This document shows, piece after piece, positions 17,666 to 26,541 of a stretch of DNA of 64,000 nucleotides; within the stretch, counting starts at the first letter, position 1; each line of letters opens with the position of its first letter. The position numbers were made by a program, and so were the translations under genes. The stretch is from Ottelia alismoides (taxonomy: Eukaryota; Streptophyta; Magnoliopsida; Alismatales; Hydrocharitaceae). The notes beneath the pieces are model-generated. The model saw only the letters and a program-made list of their open reading frames with translations, made no database searches and was not told where the DNA came from. The DNA lies in contig JAZKJV010011400.1 of the NCBI GenBank assembly GCA_037367405.1, positions 4,400,501 through 4,464,500 on the forward strand. Reading direction: 5' to 3'.

Positions 17666-19628
17666 GTGCGCCTTTGAAGGCGTTTAATCAGCAGGGTGAA
17701 AGTCCCTGTCAGGGTAACGTTACCGCCCTGTATCCGACAGTGGTAACTGCGTTTCCGTGAGGAAAGGTGGAGAGCAACCTGAGGAGAAACTCCAGTCCGT
17801 AGCGCAAGCGAACTCGATTCGGCCAAGCCAACCGGGGAGGTACCTGGCAAACAATAATCCGAACCCTTCTTCGTGCGACGACCATCCTGTAGTCCTATGT
17901 ATCGACTTGTCAGCAGGATAGACACGGGGAACTTACACCAGGTGCAGTAACGCGCAGATGCTGGAGTGAGGGAATGGCAATGCGGTGGTTGGAGACGGAA
18001 TGGAAGGAAGGTTAAACGAGATAAGAAGGGATCCCCCCTTCGTGAAGGCAGATCATACGCAAGCGAAACCAGCCTCCCCCATAGGGCCACACGGGCGCGC
18101 GTAGATCGCACGAATGGAAGTCAGAGTCGTCATAGTAGCGATGAAGCCAAGACAACATAACTTGGTCGAGCAAAGGGCGACAGGAAGGTAGATGCAACTA
18201 TGAACAAACCACGAGAACGCAAGAAAGATTACGTAACGACTACAGTGCCATTTACGGCTACACCAGTCGTGGAGCCACCGGCAATAAACCAATGGGCCTC
18301 GCTCGCGGTCTGGACAGAAAGCATGCTGACGACACTTTTGGAAAACAAGGTGAGAGGAGGGAAATGGCATACGCTGTATGACAAGGTGTGGCATCAGCGG
18401 AACCTGAGTCACGCGGCCTTTAAGGTCGTTGAGAAGAAAGGTGCCGCTGGAGTTGACCGACAAACAGTTGACGAATTCTGGACCAACAACCAAGAGGAAC
18501 TCGCTCAGCTACAACACGAACTCAAAACCGAGACCTATCGACCGGCTCCAGTTCGTCGAGTAGAGATACCCAAACCCGGCAGTCAAGAAAAACGCCCCCT
18601 AGGCATTCCCACGGTCCGTGACCGAGTCGTGCAAACGGCCCTGGTTCACGTACTAGAGCCAATTTTCGATCACACATTTCATCCACGCAGCTTTGGCTTT
18701 CGCCACGGACGAGGATGTCACGACGCACTACGGTGCGTAGATCAACTCTTGGCTGAGGGCTATGTCTTCGTCGTGGACGCAGATCTAAAAGGTTACTTCG
18801 ACACGATACCGAAGGATCGCCTGTTGGCCTTAGTCCAACAGAAGGTCTCCGACAGTGCAGTCATACGACTGGTGAAAAAGTACCTGGATCAGGCGATCAT
18901 GTCGGAACTGGCAACTTGGACTCCCGAAGCAGGTGTCCCCCAGGGAGCGGTTCTCTCTCCGATGTTATCCAACCTGTACCTCAATCCACTGGATCATCAC
19001 ATGTCAGCCCAAGGTTTTGAGATGGTTCGCTACGCAGATGACTTCGTCATCCTATGCCGCAGCCAATCAGAAGCAGAGACTGCACTGGCGATGGTACGCC
19101 AATGGGTTAATGAAGCAGGGCTGACGCTCCATCCAGAGAAGACGCACATCGTCGACAGTCGTGAGCAGAGCTTCTCATTTCTGGGCTATTCATTCCGGGG
19201 GCGTTTTCGCTTCCCACGAAAGAAAAGCCATCAGAAAGTCGTTGATCGCATCAAGGAACTTACGCCTCGTACGTCTGGCGATTCCATGACCAAGATCATA
19301 ACGACCCTGAATCGCTCTCTCCGCGGTTGGTTCAACTACTTTCGCCACTGCTTCTGGAATGTGTTCGGTGCCTATGATGGAATGATCCGTCGCCGCCTGA
19401 GGCGTATCCTCCAGAAACGTCATCGACGCAATCCGAAGCGCCTACCACCGCATCAGCGCTGGCCAAATCAATACTTCTTCGAACAAGGGCTCTATAGCCT
19501 GCACGATGCCCATGTACGATTCGCTCAGTCCCTATGAACCTACTCACTGGAGAGCCGTATGCGGGAAAACCGCCCGTACGGTTCGGAGGGAGGGGAGACG
19601 CAACTCAATGCGTCTTCCCTACCCCTAT
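17666..19628 (+). mobile_element. Group II intron with maturase, full length
   Basis: A 1963-base retroelement. The 5' end is GTGCG, the usual group II start. Structured RNA follows for about 530 bases, then the maturase gene at 18200-19537. Domain V is the 33-base hairpin at 19552-19584, whose arms GAGCCGTA and TACGGTTC pair; the inner hairpin is CGGGAAAACCG. Domain VI is the GACGCAACTCAATGCGTC stem at about 19597-19614. The 3' end is CCCTAT, which fits the terminal AY rule. Removing the intron joins GGTGGCTA to CGAAT, exactly the end of the REP repeat. The intact maturase and boundaries suggest a recently mobile, splicing-competent intron. Confidence 0.9.
18200..19537 (+). CDS. ltrA: Group II intron reverse transcriptase/maturase
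   Basis: A 445-residue intron-encoded protein. The reverse transcriptase domain has the GKRPLGIP-like motif (EKRPLGIPTVRDRVVQ), the FGFRHGRGCHDAL motif, VVDADLKGYFDTIP, GVPQGAVLSPMLSNLYL and the catalytic YADD in MVRYADDFVIL. The maturase (X) domain follows, with the SFLGYSF and LRGWFNYFRHCF motifs. The protein ends about 100 residues after that and no HNH endonuclease domain is visible, so target entry probably does not rely on second-strand cleavage by this protein. It is encoded within the intron and presumably both splices and mobilises it. Confidence 0.95.
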   Translation: MNKPRERKKDYVTTTVPFTATPVVEPPAINQWASLAVWTESMLTTLLENKVRGGKWHTLYDKVWHQRNLSHAAFKVVEKKGAAGVDRQTVDEFWTNNQEELAQLQHELKTETYRPAPVRRVEIPKPGSQEKRPLGIPTVRDRVVQTALVHVLEPIFDHTFHPRSFGFRHGRGCHDALRCVDQLLAEGYVFVVDADLKGYFDTIPKDRLLALVQQKVSDSAVIRLVKKYLDQAIMSELATWTPEAGVPQGAVLSPMLSNLYLNPLDHHMSAQGFEMVRYADDFVILCRSQSEAETALAMVRQWVNEAGLTLHPEKTHIVDSREQSFSFLGYSFRGRFRFPRKKSHQKVVDRIKELTPRTSGDSMTKIITTLNRSLRGWFNYFRHCFWNVFGAYDGMIRRRLRRILQKRHRRNPKRLPPHQRWPNQYFFEQGLYSLHDAHVRFAQSL

Positions 19629-19672
19629 CGAATCGATAGCTTCAGGAAAGACCGCCAGAGGCTGGTGTCATT

Positions 19673-19690
19673 TACTTTACATGTAAAGTA
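19673..19690. promoter_or_regulatory. Perfect 18-bp palindrome TACTTTACATGTAAAGTA
   Basis: A perfect palindrome without spacer, located between the intron's downstream flank and the stop codon of the minus-strand LamG/propeller gene. Symmetry and AT content resemble a DNA-binding dimer site. As an RNA hairpin it would be weak and lacks a clear U-tract, so a terminator role is less likely. Confidence 0.35.
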
Positions 19691-19703
19691 TTTGCGTCAG
19701 AAC

Positions 19704-21425
19704 CTAATGGCTCGTCAGCCGTAGTTCGGCCAGTTGTCCGTGGAAGTAGTTCTGGGCACCGAAGCCAACTTCCAGCGGGGCAGAGCTGTCGAGGTTGAAT
19801 TGGGCGGCATCGAAACGGCGCGACCGGGCTACCTCTTGGCCATCGACCAGTAGCTGCAGATGGTCAGCCTGGCGAATCGCGCGGATGTGATGCCAACCAC
19901 TGGGGAAGGCTTGATCCCACGTGCAATTGACACCCGCTTCGATCGACAGAACACGGCCCGAAGGTAGCGTGCCGATGAACAAACGGCCTTGATAGACAGC
20001 CATCGACCAGGCGCGTCGATACTTGACATCCGGCGTTTGGTCGACCGAGCCCAGTAGCGTCCAGCGGTCCGCCTGGTCATGGCGAAAGATCTGAGCGCTG
20101 GGCAGCGAGCCACCATACATCTTGCCGTTGTAGACCAGCAATGGCATCGCCTCTAACTCATCACCCAACTTGCCTGCATCTTGCCAACTGGTGCCACCTG
20201 CATAGCGATAGACATGCGCCTTGGGCCACTCACTGACATACAACTGACCACGATAAATTCCAAAGCCATAGGTTTGTGTGGCTTCAGGCAATGTACCAGC
20301 CGATTCCCAGTGCTCGCCGTCATACTTAAAGATCGAGCCTTCATCGTAACTGGTCGCATAGATCCCATCATGCATAACGGTCATAGCTTCGACCCGCTTG
20401 CCATCGGGAGTTTTTAGCGAACTCCACTTCTCGCCACCTTCATAGCGAAAAAAGCCAGCCGGGCGATAAAGTGAACTGGCATACAGTCGCCCGCGATACA
20501 CCACCAAGCTGGCGACGGCCTCTGTATCGGGTGATAGCTGACCACAGGCCTGCCACGTAACCTGCTGGCCGGTGGTGTCAAGTCGATACACACGACCGCC
20601 CAGGTTGAGGTTCTCCGATTCCGCCAGGCTGGAACCGGCCAGGCGATACTTGGATGAAGCCACATACAGTTGGCCATCATAGACCACCATTGCCGAGATC
20701 GCGTTGGCTTGGTCGGGCGAGCCCAGGTCAGTCCAACGATCACCACCTTCGAAGCGATACACATGACCGGCTTGGTCTTTACCGGCCGAGCAAGTGGCTG
20801 CATACAGTTTTCCATCGTGCACACATAAGGCAAAGATGTAGACGGCTTCGCCCACGCGGCCATGATCGGTAAATTCTGGTTCGATCCTCCCTTGGTCGAT
20901 GCCAAAGTGGAGCTGGCGCGTATTGGGTTGGCTATTGGTCACACCGCCGTGCGAGTAAATGCCCAGATGAAAACCGATGCGCGAGTCGGGATCAAATTGA
21001 CTGACCAGGTCACCTGCCAGGTCATTCGGGTCGTCATCGGCCTTGACCCACATCGAGATTTCAAACGGTCCGGCGCCTAACCTGGGGGCATCTTTAACGG
21101 TAACACGCGACGCGCGACCGTCGAATTTGGCCGCGCCCTTCAAGATGTGTCCCTGGCCGGCCACCTGCGCAGCGCGGCTAATCTCTACCCCGATGGTCGC
21201 GGTGGCCCGCGGTAAGGGTGAATGATCCCCGCTATCTTCAGCCAGCGGCAAATACAACAGAGTCTTGGAAGTTGCAGGCTCTTGCCCAGCGGCCACGCCC
21301 GCCCACAAACCAAGTGCTAAGATAACAACTTGCCAGCCCGTATTCAGAGTCGAAGAGAATGACGCTGGCAGCAACTCGGCCAGTGACTCAGAGCTTGACG
21401 CAGAAATTGAAACATAACTCGACAT
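19704..21425 (-). CDS. Secreted LamG domain interrupted by a beta-propeller
   Basis: A 573-residue exported protein. After an N-terminal hydrophobic segment (about residues 30-48) comes the first half of a concanavalin/LamG jelly roll: LYLPLAEDSGD, AAKFDGRASRVTV and PFEISMWVKADDD. Residues about 175-480 are six or more Kelch-like blades with repeating 'VYDGQLYVASS', 'VYRGRLYAS' and 'VYNGKMYGGS' strands. The C-terminus is the second LamG half: WHHIRAIRQADHLQLLVDGQEVA and then YFHGQLAELRL. A propeller thus seems inserted into one LamG fold. The likely role is glycan or surface binding. The ATG at 21425 is preferred to an in-frame TTG at 21443; a still later start nearer the hydrophobic segment is possible. 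Confidence 0.75.
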   Translation of the reverse strand: MSSYVSISASSSESLAELLPASFSSTLNTGWQVVILALGLWAGVAAGQEPATSKTLLYLPLAEDSGDHSPLPRATATIGVEISRAAQVAGQGHILKGAAKFDGRASRVTVKDAPRLGAGPFEISMWVKADDDPNDLAGDLVSQFDPDSRIGFHLGIYSHGGVTNSQPNTRQLHFGIDQGRIEPEFTDHGRVGEAVYIFALCVHDGKLYAATCSAGKDQAGHVYRFEGGDRWTDLGSPDQANAISAMVVYDGQLYVASSKYRLAGSSLAESENLNLGGRVYRLDTTGQQVTWQACGQLSPDTEAVASLVVYRGRLYASSLYRPAGFFRYEGGEKWSSLKTPDGKRVEAMTVMHDGIYATSYDEGSIFKYDGEHWESAGTLPEATQTYGFGIYRGQLYVSEWPKAHVYRYAGGTSWQDAGKLGDELEAMPLLVYNGKMYGGSLPSAQIFRHDQADRWTLLGSVDQTPDVKYRRAWSMAVYQGRLFIGTLPSGRVLSIEAGVNCTWDQAFPSGWHHIRAIRQADHLQLLVDGQEVARSRRFDAAQFNLDSSAPLEVGFGAQNYFHGQLAELRLTSH

Positions 21426-21503
21426 AGTGCGGTTGGTCCCCAAGGCTCGTCACCGTGCACTGTGCCAACTCGATGGTATCTGCGGGCGCGCAGGCCCAGC
21501 CGA

Positions 21504-21749
21504 TTACTTCAGTTCTTTAAAACTGGTCCAGCTTACGAAACCCAGACCAGCAGCGCACAGCAAGAAGATGATGTCCATCATCATACTGGTCATTTTGAAC
21601 GGAGCCAGCGATACCATCCCTAGCAAGCCAAACAGCAAGTCGGCTAGAAAGATTAAAAACACGAGGATGGCAATAACCAATCCAGTCAAGCACAATGCTT
21701 TAGGCATCAACCAACCTCGAGGGATCGTCGCAGAGAAGTCGTTAGCCAT
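21504..21749 (-). CDS. Small two-helix membrane protein
   Basis: An 81-residue protein with two hydrophobic stretches: LCLTGLVIAILVFLIFLADL, and MDIIFLLCAAGLGFVSWTSF at the C-terminal end. The ATG at 21749 has a GGAG ribosome-binding sequence just upstream; an in-frame upstream start at 21776 lacks one. Function is unknown; it is probably an inner-membrane protein. It lies upstream of the LamG/propeller gene on the same strand with a gap of about 80 bases, and is divergent from the aminotransferase gene. Confidence 0.62.
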   Translation of the reverse strand: MANDFSATIPRGWLMPKALCLTGLVIAILVFLIFLADLLFGLLGMVSLAPFKMTSMMMDIIFLLCAAGLGFVSWTSFKELK

Positions 21750-21848
21750 TCGGGGCTCCAGCGTAGTATAGTCCAACTTCTTGGGCTGTCACCTGGACTG
21801 CCTATTTCGCCTATTTTCGTTTGCCGATTGTTTAATTCAAGCTCCATT

Positions 21849-23072
21849 ATGACCGTTACGAACCCACCCAGGCAGTCGGCTGAAACCCCATCTGGCCAAC
21901 GGTTTACGCGCGAACAGTTGCGTGAACTGATGCCGATAACCCAGCGTTTTGCCTACTTTGACCATGCCGCAGTCGCCCCTCTGCCGGAGCCGACGGCTCA
22001 AGCGATCTGCAAGTATGCCCAGGACGCATGCCAACTGGGTGACACCCCCTGGATGGACTGGAATCGCTGTACGGAATCGCTACGGGGCCAGTTGGCCACG
22101 CTGATCGGGGCCAGCTCAGACGAGATCGCCCTGATCCCCAATACATCGACCGGTATCGGACTGGTGGCTGAGGGCTGGCGTTGGCAGCCCGGAGACAGCC
22201 TGGTCGTACCTGCCAATGAGTTTCCCTCGAACCTGGCGCCCTGGCGAAACCTGGTGCGTCGCGGAGTCGAAGTGCGCGAAGTGCCGCTGCCCAGCGACCA
22301 GCACGGCGTGACTCCCGTGCTGCTGGACAGGCTCTTGGAGGCAATCGATTCCACCACGCGGTTGGTCGCCGTTAGTTGGGTTGGCTTTCTATCGGGCTGG
22401 CGTATCGATGTGGCCCAGTTTTGTGAAGCCGTTCACCGGCGCGGGGCTCGGCTGTTTCTGGATGCGATTCAAGGCATCGGGGCATTTCCCCTGGATGTGG
22501 CCGCTTGCGGGGTCGACTTTTGCGCTGCCGATGGTCACAAGTGGATGCTCGGCCCTGAAGGGGCGGGCATGTTGTACATGCGGCGCGAGCTGTTGAACGA
22601 GATGGATCCGTTGATGATCGGTTGGCACAGCCTGGATCATCGCGCCGCATTTGAACCTGGCAACACCACGCTCAAAGAAAACGCTTCGCGATACGAAGGT
22701 GGTTCAGCCAACATGCCGGGGTTGATCGGGCTGGAGAGCAGCATTCGTGTGCTGTTGGCCAGCCAGGCACATGTGCCTGGCAGCGGCTTTGCCGAGGCCA
22801 TTCTCGAAAACGTGGAGCAACTGGTCCAAGGGCTTGATGCCCTGGGCTGCTGGACTAGTGTGCCCGGATTGGCCCAGCATCGCAGTGGTATTGTGACGAT
22901 CGGTTGGCCGGATGCCGTCGGTCAGCGCGATCCGATGTTGGCGCGCACGCGTTGCCTGGAGTCGGGGATTGTTACCAGCGTGCGTGGTGGCCGCTTGCGA
23001 GTCAGCACGCATGCATACAACAATAGCGACGACATCACGCGTCTACTGACCTGTTTGCGCGAGTTCTTATAG
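21849..23072 (+). CDS. Class V aminotransferase (cysteine desulfurase-like)
   Basis: A PLP enzyme of fold type I, class V, 407 residues. The N-terminal YFDHAAVAPLP segment is characteristic. A cofactor region IPNTSTGI follows, then LFLDAIQGIGAFPLD (PLP Asp) and the Schiff-base lysine Lys231 in ADGHKWMLGPEG. The overall type is nearer the isopenicillin-N epimerase or CsdA-like branch than IscS, and no clear catalytic Cys loop of a canonical SufS/IscS is seen, so sulfur transfer is not proven. The ATG at 21849 is used; an in-frame TTG at 21828 precedes it. It is followed by coaD after 86 bases. Confidence 0.85.
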   Translation: MTVTNPPRQSAETPSGQRFTREQLRELMPITQRFAYFDHAAVAPLPEPTAQAICKYAQDACQLGDTPWMDWNRCTESLRGQLATLIGASSDEIALIPNTSTGIGLVAEGWRWQPGDSLVVPANEFPSNLAPWRNLVRRGVEVREVPLPSDQHGVTPVLLDRLLEAIDSTTRLVAVSWVGFLSGWRIDVAQFCEAVHRRGARLFLDAIQGIGAFPLDVAACGVDFCAADGHKWMLGPEGAGMLYMRRELLNEMDPLMIGWHSLDHRAAFEPGNTTLKENASRYEGGSANMPGLIGLESSIRVLLASQAHVPGSGFAEAILENVEQLVQGLDALGCWTSVPGLAQHRSGIVTIGWPDAVGQRDPMLARTRCLESGIVTSVRGGRLRVSTHAYNNSDDITRLLTCLREFL

Positions 23073-23158
23073 CCCCAAGGGTGCGGCTGCGGTCCCTGAG
23101 GTTGCATTCACCTCGCGGACCGGAGTTCCAGTTCCCATGAAACGGAAGAGACACGAAC

Positions 23159-23665
23159 ATGGCTAAAGCCAGTAACACCGCAGTTTACACCGGGTCGTTC
23201 GATCCGGTTACGCTGGGGCACTTGCACATCATTCAGCGGGCTGCGCGCTTGTTCGACAAACTGATTGTCGGCATTGGCTATAACGCCGAGAAAAAGTCTC
23301 TGTTCACGCCCAGCGAGCGGATCGACTTGATTCAGCGCGTGGTGAAGGATCTCGAGAATGTCGAAGTCCGCGCCTTTGATGGCCTGGCGGTGAAGTTCGT
23401 GCGCAGTTGCGGCTCGCGCGTGATGGTGCGCGGCGTGCGGCCGCTGACTGATATCGCTGGCGAGTTCACCATGATGATGGCCAATCGCCAGCTGGATGCC
23501 GATATGGAAACGGTCTTCTTGATGGCCGACGAAGAGTATGCTCACGTCTCCAGTTCGTTGATCAAGCAGATAGCGCTGCTGAGCGACGACAAGATGTTGT
23601 CACGGTTCGTCCCCAAACCGATCATCAAGCCGCTGCGTCAGAAATTGATGGCTCAACAGTCTTAG
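23159..23665 (+). CDS. coaD: Phosphopantetheine adenylyltransferase
   Basis: Catalyses the fourth step of coenzyme A synthesis, the adenylylation of 4'-phosphopantetheine to dephospho-CoA in the cytoplasm. The 168-residue length is typical. Nucleotidyltransferase motifs are GSFDPVTLGHLHI (with the catalytic TxGH), VRGVRPLTDIAGEFTMMMANRQL and SSSLIKQIA near the C-terminus. The ATG at 23159 is supported by the length match. panB, also in the pantothenate/CoA pathway, is about 16 kb away, so no pathway operon is present here. Confidence 0.96.
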   Translation: MAKASNTAVYTGSFDPVTLGHLHIIQRAARLFDKLIVGIGYNAEKKSLFTPSERIDLIQRVVKDLENVEVRAFDGLAVKFVRSCGSRVMVRGVRPLTDIAGEFTMMMANRQLDADMETVFLMADEEYAHVSSSLIKQIALLSDDKMLSRFVPKPIIKPLRQKLMAQQS

Positions 23666-23684
23666 AAACCCTGAAGCTCTACAA

Positions 23685-24755
23685 ATGTCTTGTCGCCTCG
23701 ATCAACTCGCCTCGATCGCCTATCTGCCTCAATCGCCCAAGAGCTACGCGCCCAATATTGGGATTGTCGGCTGTGGAGGTATCTCGGGTTATCACTTGCA
23801 AGCCTACAAGGCAGCGGGCTTCAAAGTGACGGCCCTGGCTGACTTGAATAAAGCTCGTGCCGTCACGCAGCGCGACAATTACTATCCCGACGCCCTGGCG
23901 ACTGATGATGCGCAGCGCATCTTTCGCGACGACTCGATTGAGGTCGTGGACATCACTACGCACCCCGCCGAACGCAGCGACTTGATCCGCCAGGCTCTTA
24001 GCGCTGGCAAGCATGTGCTCAGTCAGAAACCATTTGTGCTGGACTTGGATGTCGGTTTGGAGTTAGTCGAACTGGCTGCCAGGCGAGATCGTTACCTGGC
24101 GGTCAATCAAAATGGGCGGTGGGCGCCTCATTTCAGCTATGCGCGGCGCGTGGCCCAGCAAGGCTTGATTGGTCGGGTCTTTGGTGCTCACATGTCTTGC
24201 CACTGGGACCATCGCTGGGTGCGTGGCACGCCCTTTGAAGAGATTCGCCACCTGGTGCTGTACGACTATGCGATTCACTGGTTCGATATGCTGCGCTGCT
24301 TGTTACCCAACTGCCAGGCGCAGCGCGTGTTTGCTTCGACAGCCCGAGCGCCAGGCCAGGATCTGAAGCCCAACCTGTTGGCTCAAGCCGTCATCGAATT
24401 CGACGACGCTCAAGCGAGCCTGGCCTTTGATGCTTGCGTGCCCACCGGTTGGCAAGAACGTACCTATCTCTCGGCCTCCCAGGGTAGCTTGATTAGTTCT
24501 GGTTCTGGCAACCAAGAACAGACCCTGACGGTCCACGTGCCCGAAGGTTCTTGGACACCCAAGTTGACCGGCAAGTGGTTCCCGGATGGCTTTCATGGAA
24601 CGATGGGCGAACTGCTGTGTGCGATCGAAGAAAAACGTCCAACCTCGATCGACGCGGCTGATAACCTGGCCAGTCTCGCCTTGTGCTTTGCCGCCGTTGC
24701 CAGCGCCGATAGTGGCATGCCGATGCGTCCTGGCCAGGTACGGAAGATGCCTTAA
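23685..24755 (+). CDS. Gfo/Idh/MocA-family oxidoreductase
   Basis: A 356-residue NAD(P)-dependent dehydrogenase. The N-terminal Rossmann motif is IGIVGCGGISGYHLQAYKAAG with ADLN at the end of the second strand. The QKPFVLDLD motif (usually EKP) and a substrate-domain region WDHRWVRGTPFEEIRHLVLYDYAIHWFDML follow, with a catalytic-type H/D pair. The substrate is probably a sugar, inositol or other polyol but cannot be named. It starts 19 bases after coaD. The following membrane protein begins at the base after its stop codon, so all three may be one transcript. Confidence 0.88.
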   Translation: MSCRLDQLASIAYLPQSPKSYAPNIGIVGCGGISGYHLQAYKAAGFKVTALADLNKARAVTQRDNYYPDALATDDAQRIFRDDSIEVVDITTHPAERSDLIRQALSAGKHVLSQKPFVLDLDVGLELVELAARRDRYLAVNQNGRWAPHFSYARRVAQQGLIGRVFGAHMSCHWDHRWVRGTPFEEIRHLVLYDYAIHWFDMLRCLLPNCQAQRVFASTARAPGQDLKPNLLAQAVIEFDDAQASLAFDACVPTGWQERTYLSASQGSLISSGSGNQEQTLTVHVPEGSWTPKLTGKWFPDGFHGTMGELLCAIEEKRPTSIDAADNLASLALCFAAVASADSGMPMRPGQVRKMP

Positions 24756-25313
24756 GTGGAGATCTGGCTGGAAGAAGTTATCGAGGTTCTCTCCTTTGGC
24801 TTGATTCTTTCGCTCGTAACGTTTTGCCCGGTGTGGGCGCCGGACCTCGTATTTCGCGACGGCACGAACACGGACAATAGTGCAGCCAAGAGCGAATCTC
24901 AGTGGCGGCTGGCAGATTTCTTTGTAGTGATGTTCCAAGTTGCCTTAGGTAATGTTTCGTTGAGCTTGATCAAGCAGGAGCTGCAGCCGAGCAATTATGT
25001 CTTCCTGCAGATTATGGTGAGTGTCTTTATTGGCCTGACCTGGCTGCGAAGTCTGCAATTCATGCGGCAACGTGGTGTCTGGCAACCATGGCAACGATTG
25101 GCAGTGCAGGCGATCTTCTTTCCACTTTCCATATTCTGCGTAGCGGAGTGTCTGGGGGCTCTCTTTTATTTGTTAGTGGCTAGCCCCCGGGAAAGGACTT
25201 ATTTAGTTCCCATCATGATTGGTGGCGCAGCCTGGCTGATGGCTTGGGGATTGAGAAAATCGTTCTCGTTGATGCTTGAAGACCGTTCAAAGAACACTTC
25301 CACGGGGGAATGA
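24756..25313 (+). CDS. Multi-pass membrane protein of unknown function
   Basis: A 185-residue protein with about four hydrophobic helices (around residues 8-28, 50-75, 85-105 and 112-165 in two parts) and a charged C-terminal tail. No family was recognised. The GTG start at 24756 directly follows the TAA of the oxidoreductase gene, so translational coupling is likely. An RBS is not obvious, which fits re-initiation. Confidence 0.6.
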   Translation: MEIWLEEVIEVLSFGLILSLVTFCPVWAPDLVFRDGTNTDNSAAKSESQWRLADFFVVMFQVALGNVSLSLIKQELQPSNYVFLQIMVSVFIGLTWLRSLQFMRQRGVWQPWQRLAVQAIFFPLSIFCVAECLGALFYLLVASPRERTYLVPIMIGGAAWLMAWGLRKSFSLMLEDRSKNTSTGE

Positions 25314-25488
25314 ATGAACATATATACACTAGTGTAATACTTAATCGTTCATAACGTTCTTTTCAATCTTTATACAGGGAATTGTTAGGATTGAACTGCT
25401 CGAATGTGCTAGACTGGGCGCGCCTCGGATAAGTCAATAAGCTGTAATGGGTCTTCATGTTGACGCCATCAGTTGCGGAAGGGCGATC

Positions 25489-26463
25489 ATGAGCGAGACG
25501 CAATTTGCGGATTTGTTTGCGCGTGTAGAGCAGCTCGTCGACACCCAGCAAACCGAGTTGGCACTCGATCTGGTTGATGATGCTCTGGCGCACAGTCCCA
25601 ATCATGCCCGGCTATTGTATCTGAAGGGTTTCTTGCATCATCAGAGGCACGAGTTGCCCGATGCATGTTTAGCGCTTGATGCCTGTGCCAATCTGGGCGG
25701 CGAGCTGAGCGCTATAGCTCTTTATATGTTAGGTAATGTGCAACGCGATGCGGATAACATTGAGGCTGCTTGCGATTGTTACAATCGAGCCCTTGAGTTG
25801 CAACCTACTTTGACCGATGCGTGGATCAACATGGGCTCGCTGCTGGACGATGTCGGGCAGCACGATATGGCTTTGCGATGTTACGACGCGGCGCTGGCTA
25901 TCGATGCAAACGATGCAGTCGCCTGGTACAACCGCGGCAACACGCTGCGTGAGTTGGAGCAGACCAGTCAGGCGGCAGCCAGCTATGCGCAGGCTGCGCG
26001 CTTGATGCCTGAGAATTTCGAAGCCATGCTGGGACTGGCAGTCTGCCGAGTGCAGTTGCAGGAAGCCGGGGCATTGGACGATTTGCGTACCATTGTCAGT
26101 CAAACCGGTAGCCCGCTAGCCCTCTTCGAGTTGGCTACGGCGCTGACATCTTCCGAGCAATTCAGCGAGGCGCTCGAGTACTTCCAAGTGCTGGTAGAAC
26201 AGGGGACCACAGAGCCAGCGGTCTGGAACAACCGCGGTGAATGCCTGGCGGGTTTGGGACGAACCGACGAGGCCTTGGAAAGTTATGACCGTGCAATTGA
26301 AGTCGATCCTCACTTCGAGGCAGCCTTCTTGGGCAAGACGCGGCTACTGATTCATATCAGCCGCACTTCGGAAGCCAAATCCGTGCTCGATCAATTGCTG
26401 AGCATCTGCTCGGACGAAATGCGCAATTCGACCACGATGCGAAATCTGCTGCATGCAGTCTGA
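25489..26463 (+). CDS. TPR-repeat protein
   Basis: A 324-residue protein made of about eight tetratricopeptide repeats, for example AWINMGSLLDDVGQHDMALR, AWYNRGNTLRELEQTSQAAA and VWNNRGECLAGLGRTDEALE. It has no signal peptide, so it is probably cytoplasmic. TPRs mediate protein-protein binding; the partner is unknown. The ATG at 25489 has a strong GGAAGGG sequence 5-11 bases upstream, so it is preferred to the ATG at 25447. Its promoter presumably lies in the AT-rich stretch 25314-25446, which contains the palindrome ACACTAGTGT at 25326-25335. Confidence 0.85.
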   Translation: MSETQFADLFARVEQLVDTQQTELALDLVDDALAHSPNHARLLYLKGFLHHQRHELPDACLALDACANLGGELSAIALYMLGNVQRDADNIEAACDCYNRALELQPTLTDAWINMGSLLDDVGQHDMALRCYDAALAIDANDAVAWYNRGNTLRELEQTSQAAASYAQAARLMPENFEAMLGLAVCRVQLQEAGALDDLRTIVSQTGSPLALFELATALTSSEQFSEALEYFQVLVEQGTTEPAVWNNRGECLAGLGRTDEALESYDRAIEVDPHFEAAFLGKTRLLIHISRTSEAKSVLDQLLSICSDEMRNSTTMRNLLHAV

Positions 26464-26470
26464 TTCGCAG

Positions 26471-26533
26471 GGTGCCATGCGCCATGGTTGATTCCTCCCA
26501 AGCGCAAAGCCCCCTCCCGAATCTTCGCCTTAC
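26471..26533. repeat. Element B remnant
   Basis: A fragment of the same palindromic element B seen at 39.3-39.6 and 60.8-60.9 kb. It shares ATGCGCCATGGTTGATTCCT and CCCCCTCCCGAATCTTCGCC with the 60.8 kb copy. It lies between the convergent ends of the TPR gene and the inositol-monophosphatase-like gene and contains no complete hairpin pair. Confidence 0.75.
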
Positions 26534-26541
26534 GCGGTTGC

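Noticed and set aside
24303..24938. 211-codon minus-strand open frame
   Set aside because: Antisense to the oxidoreductase and membrane-protein genes.
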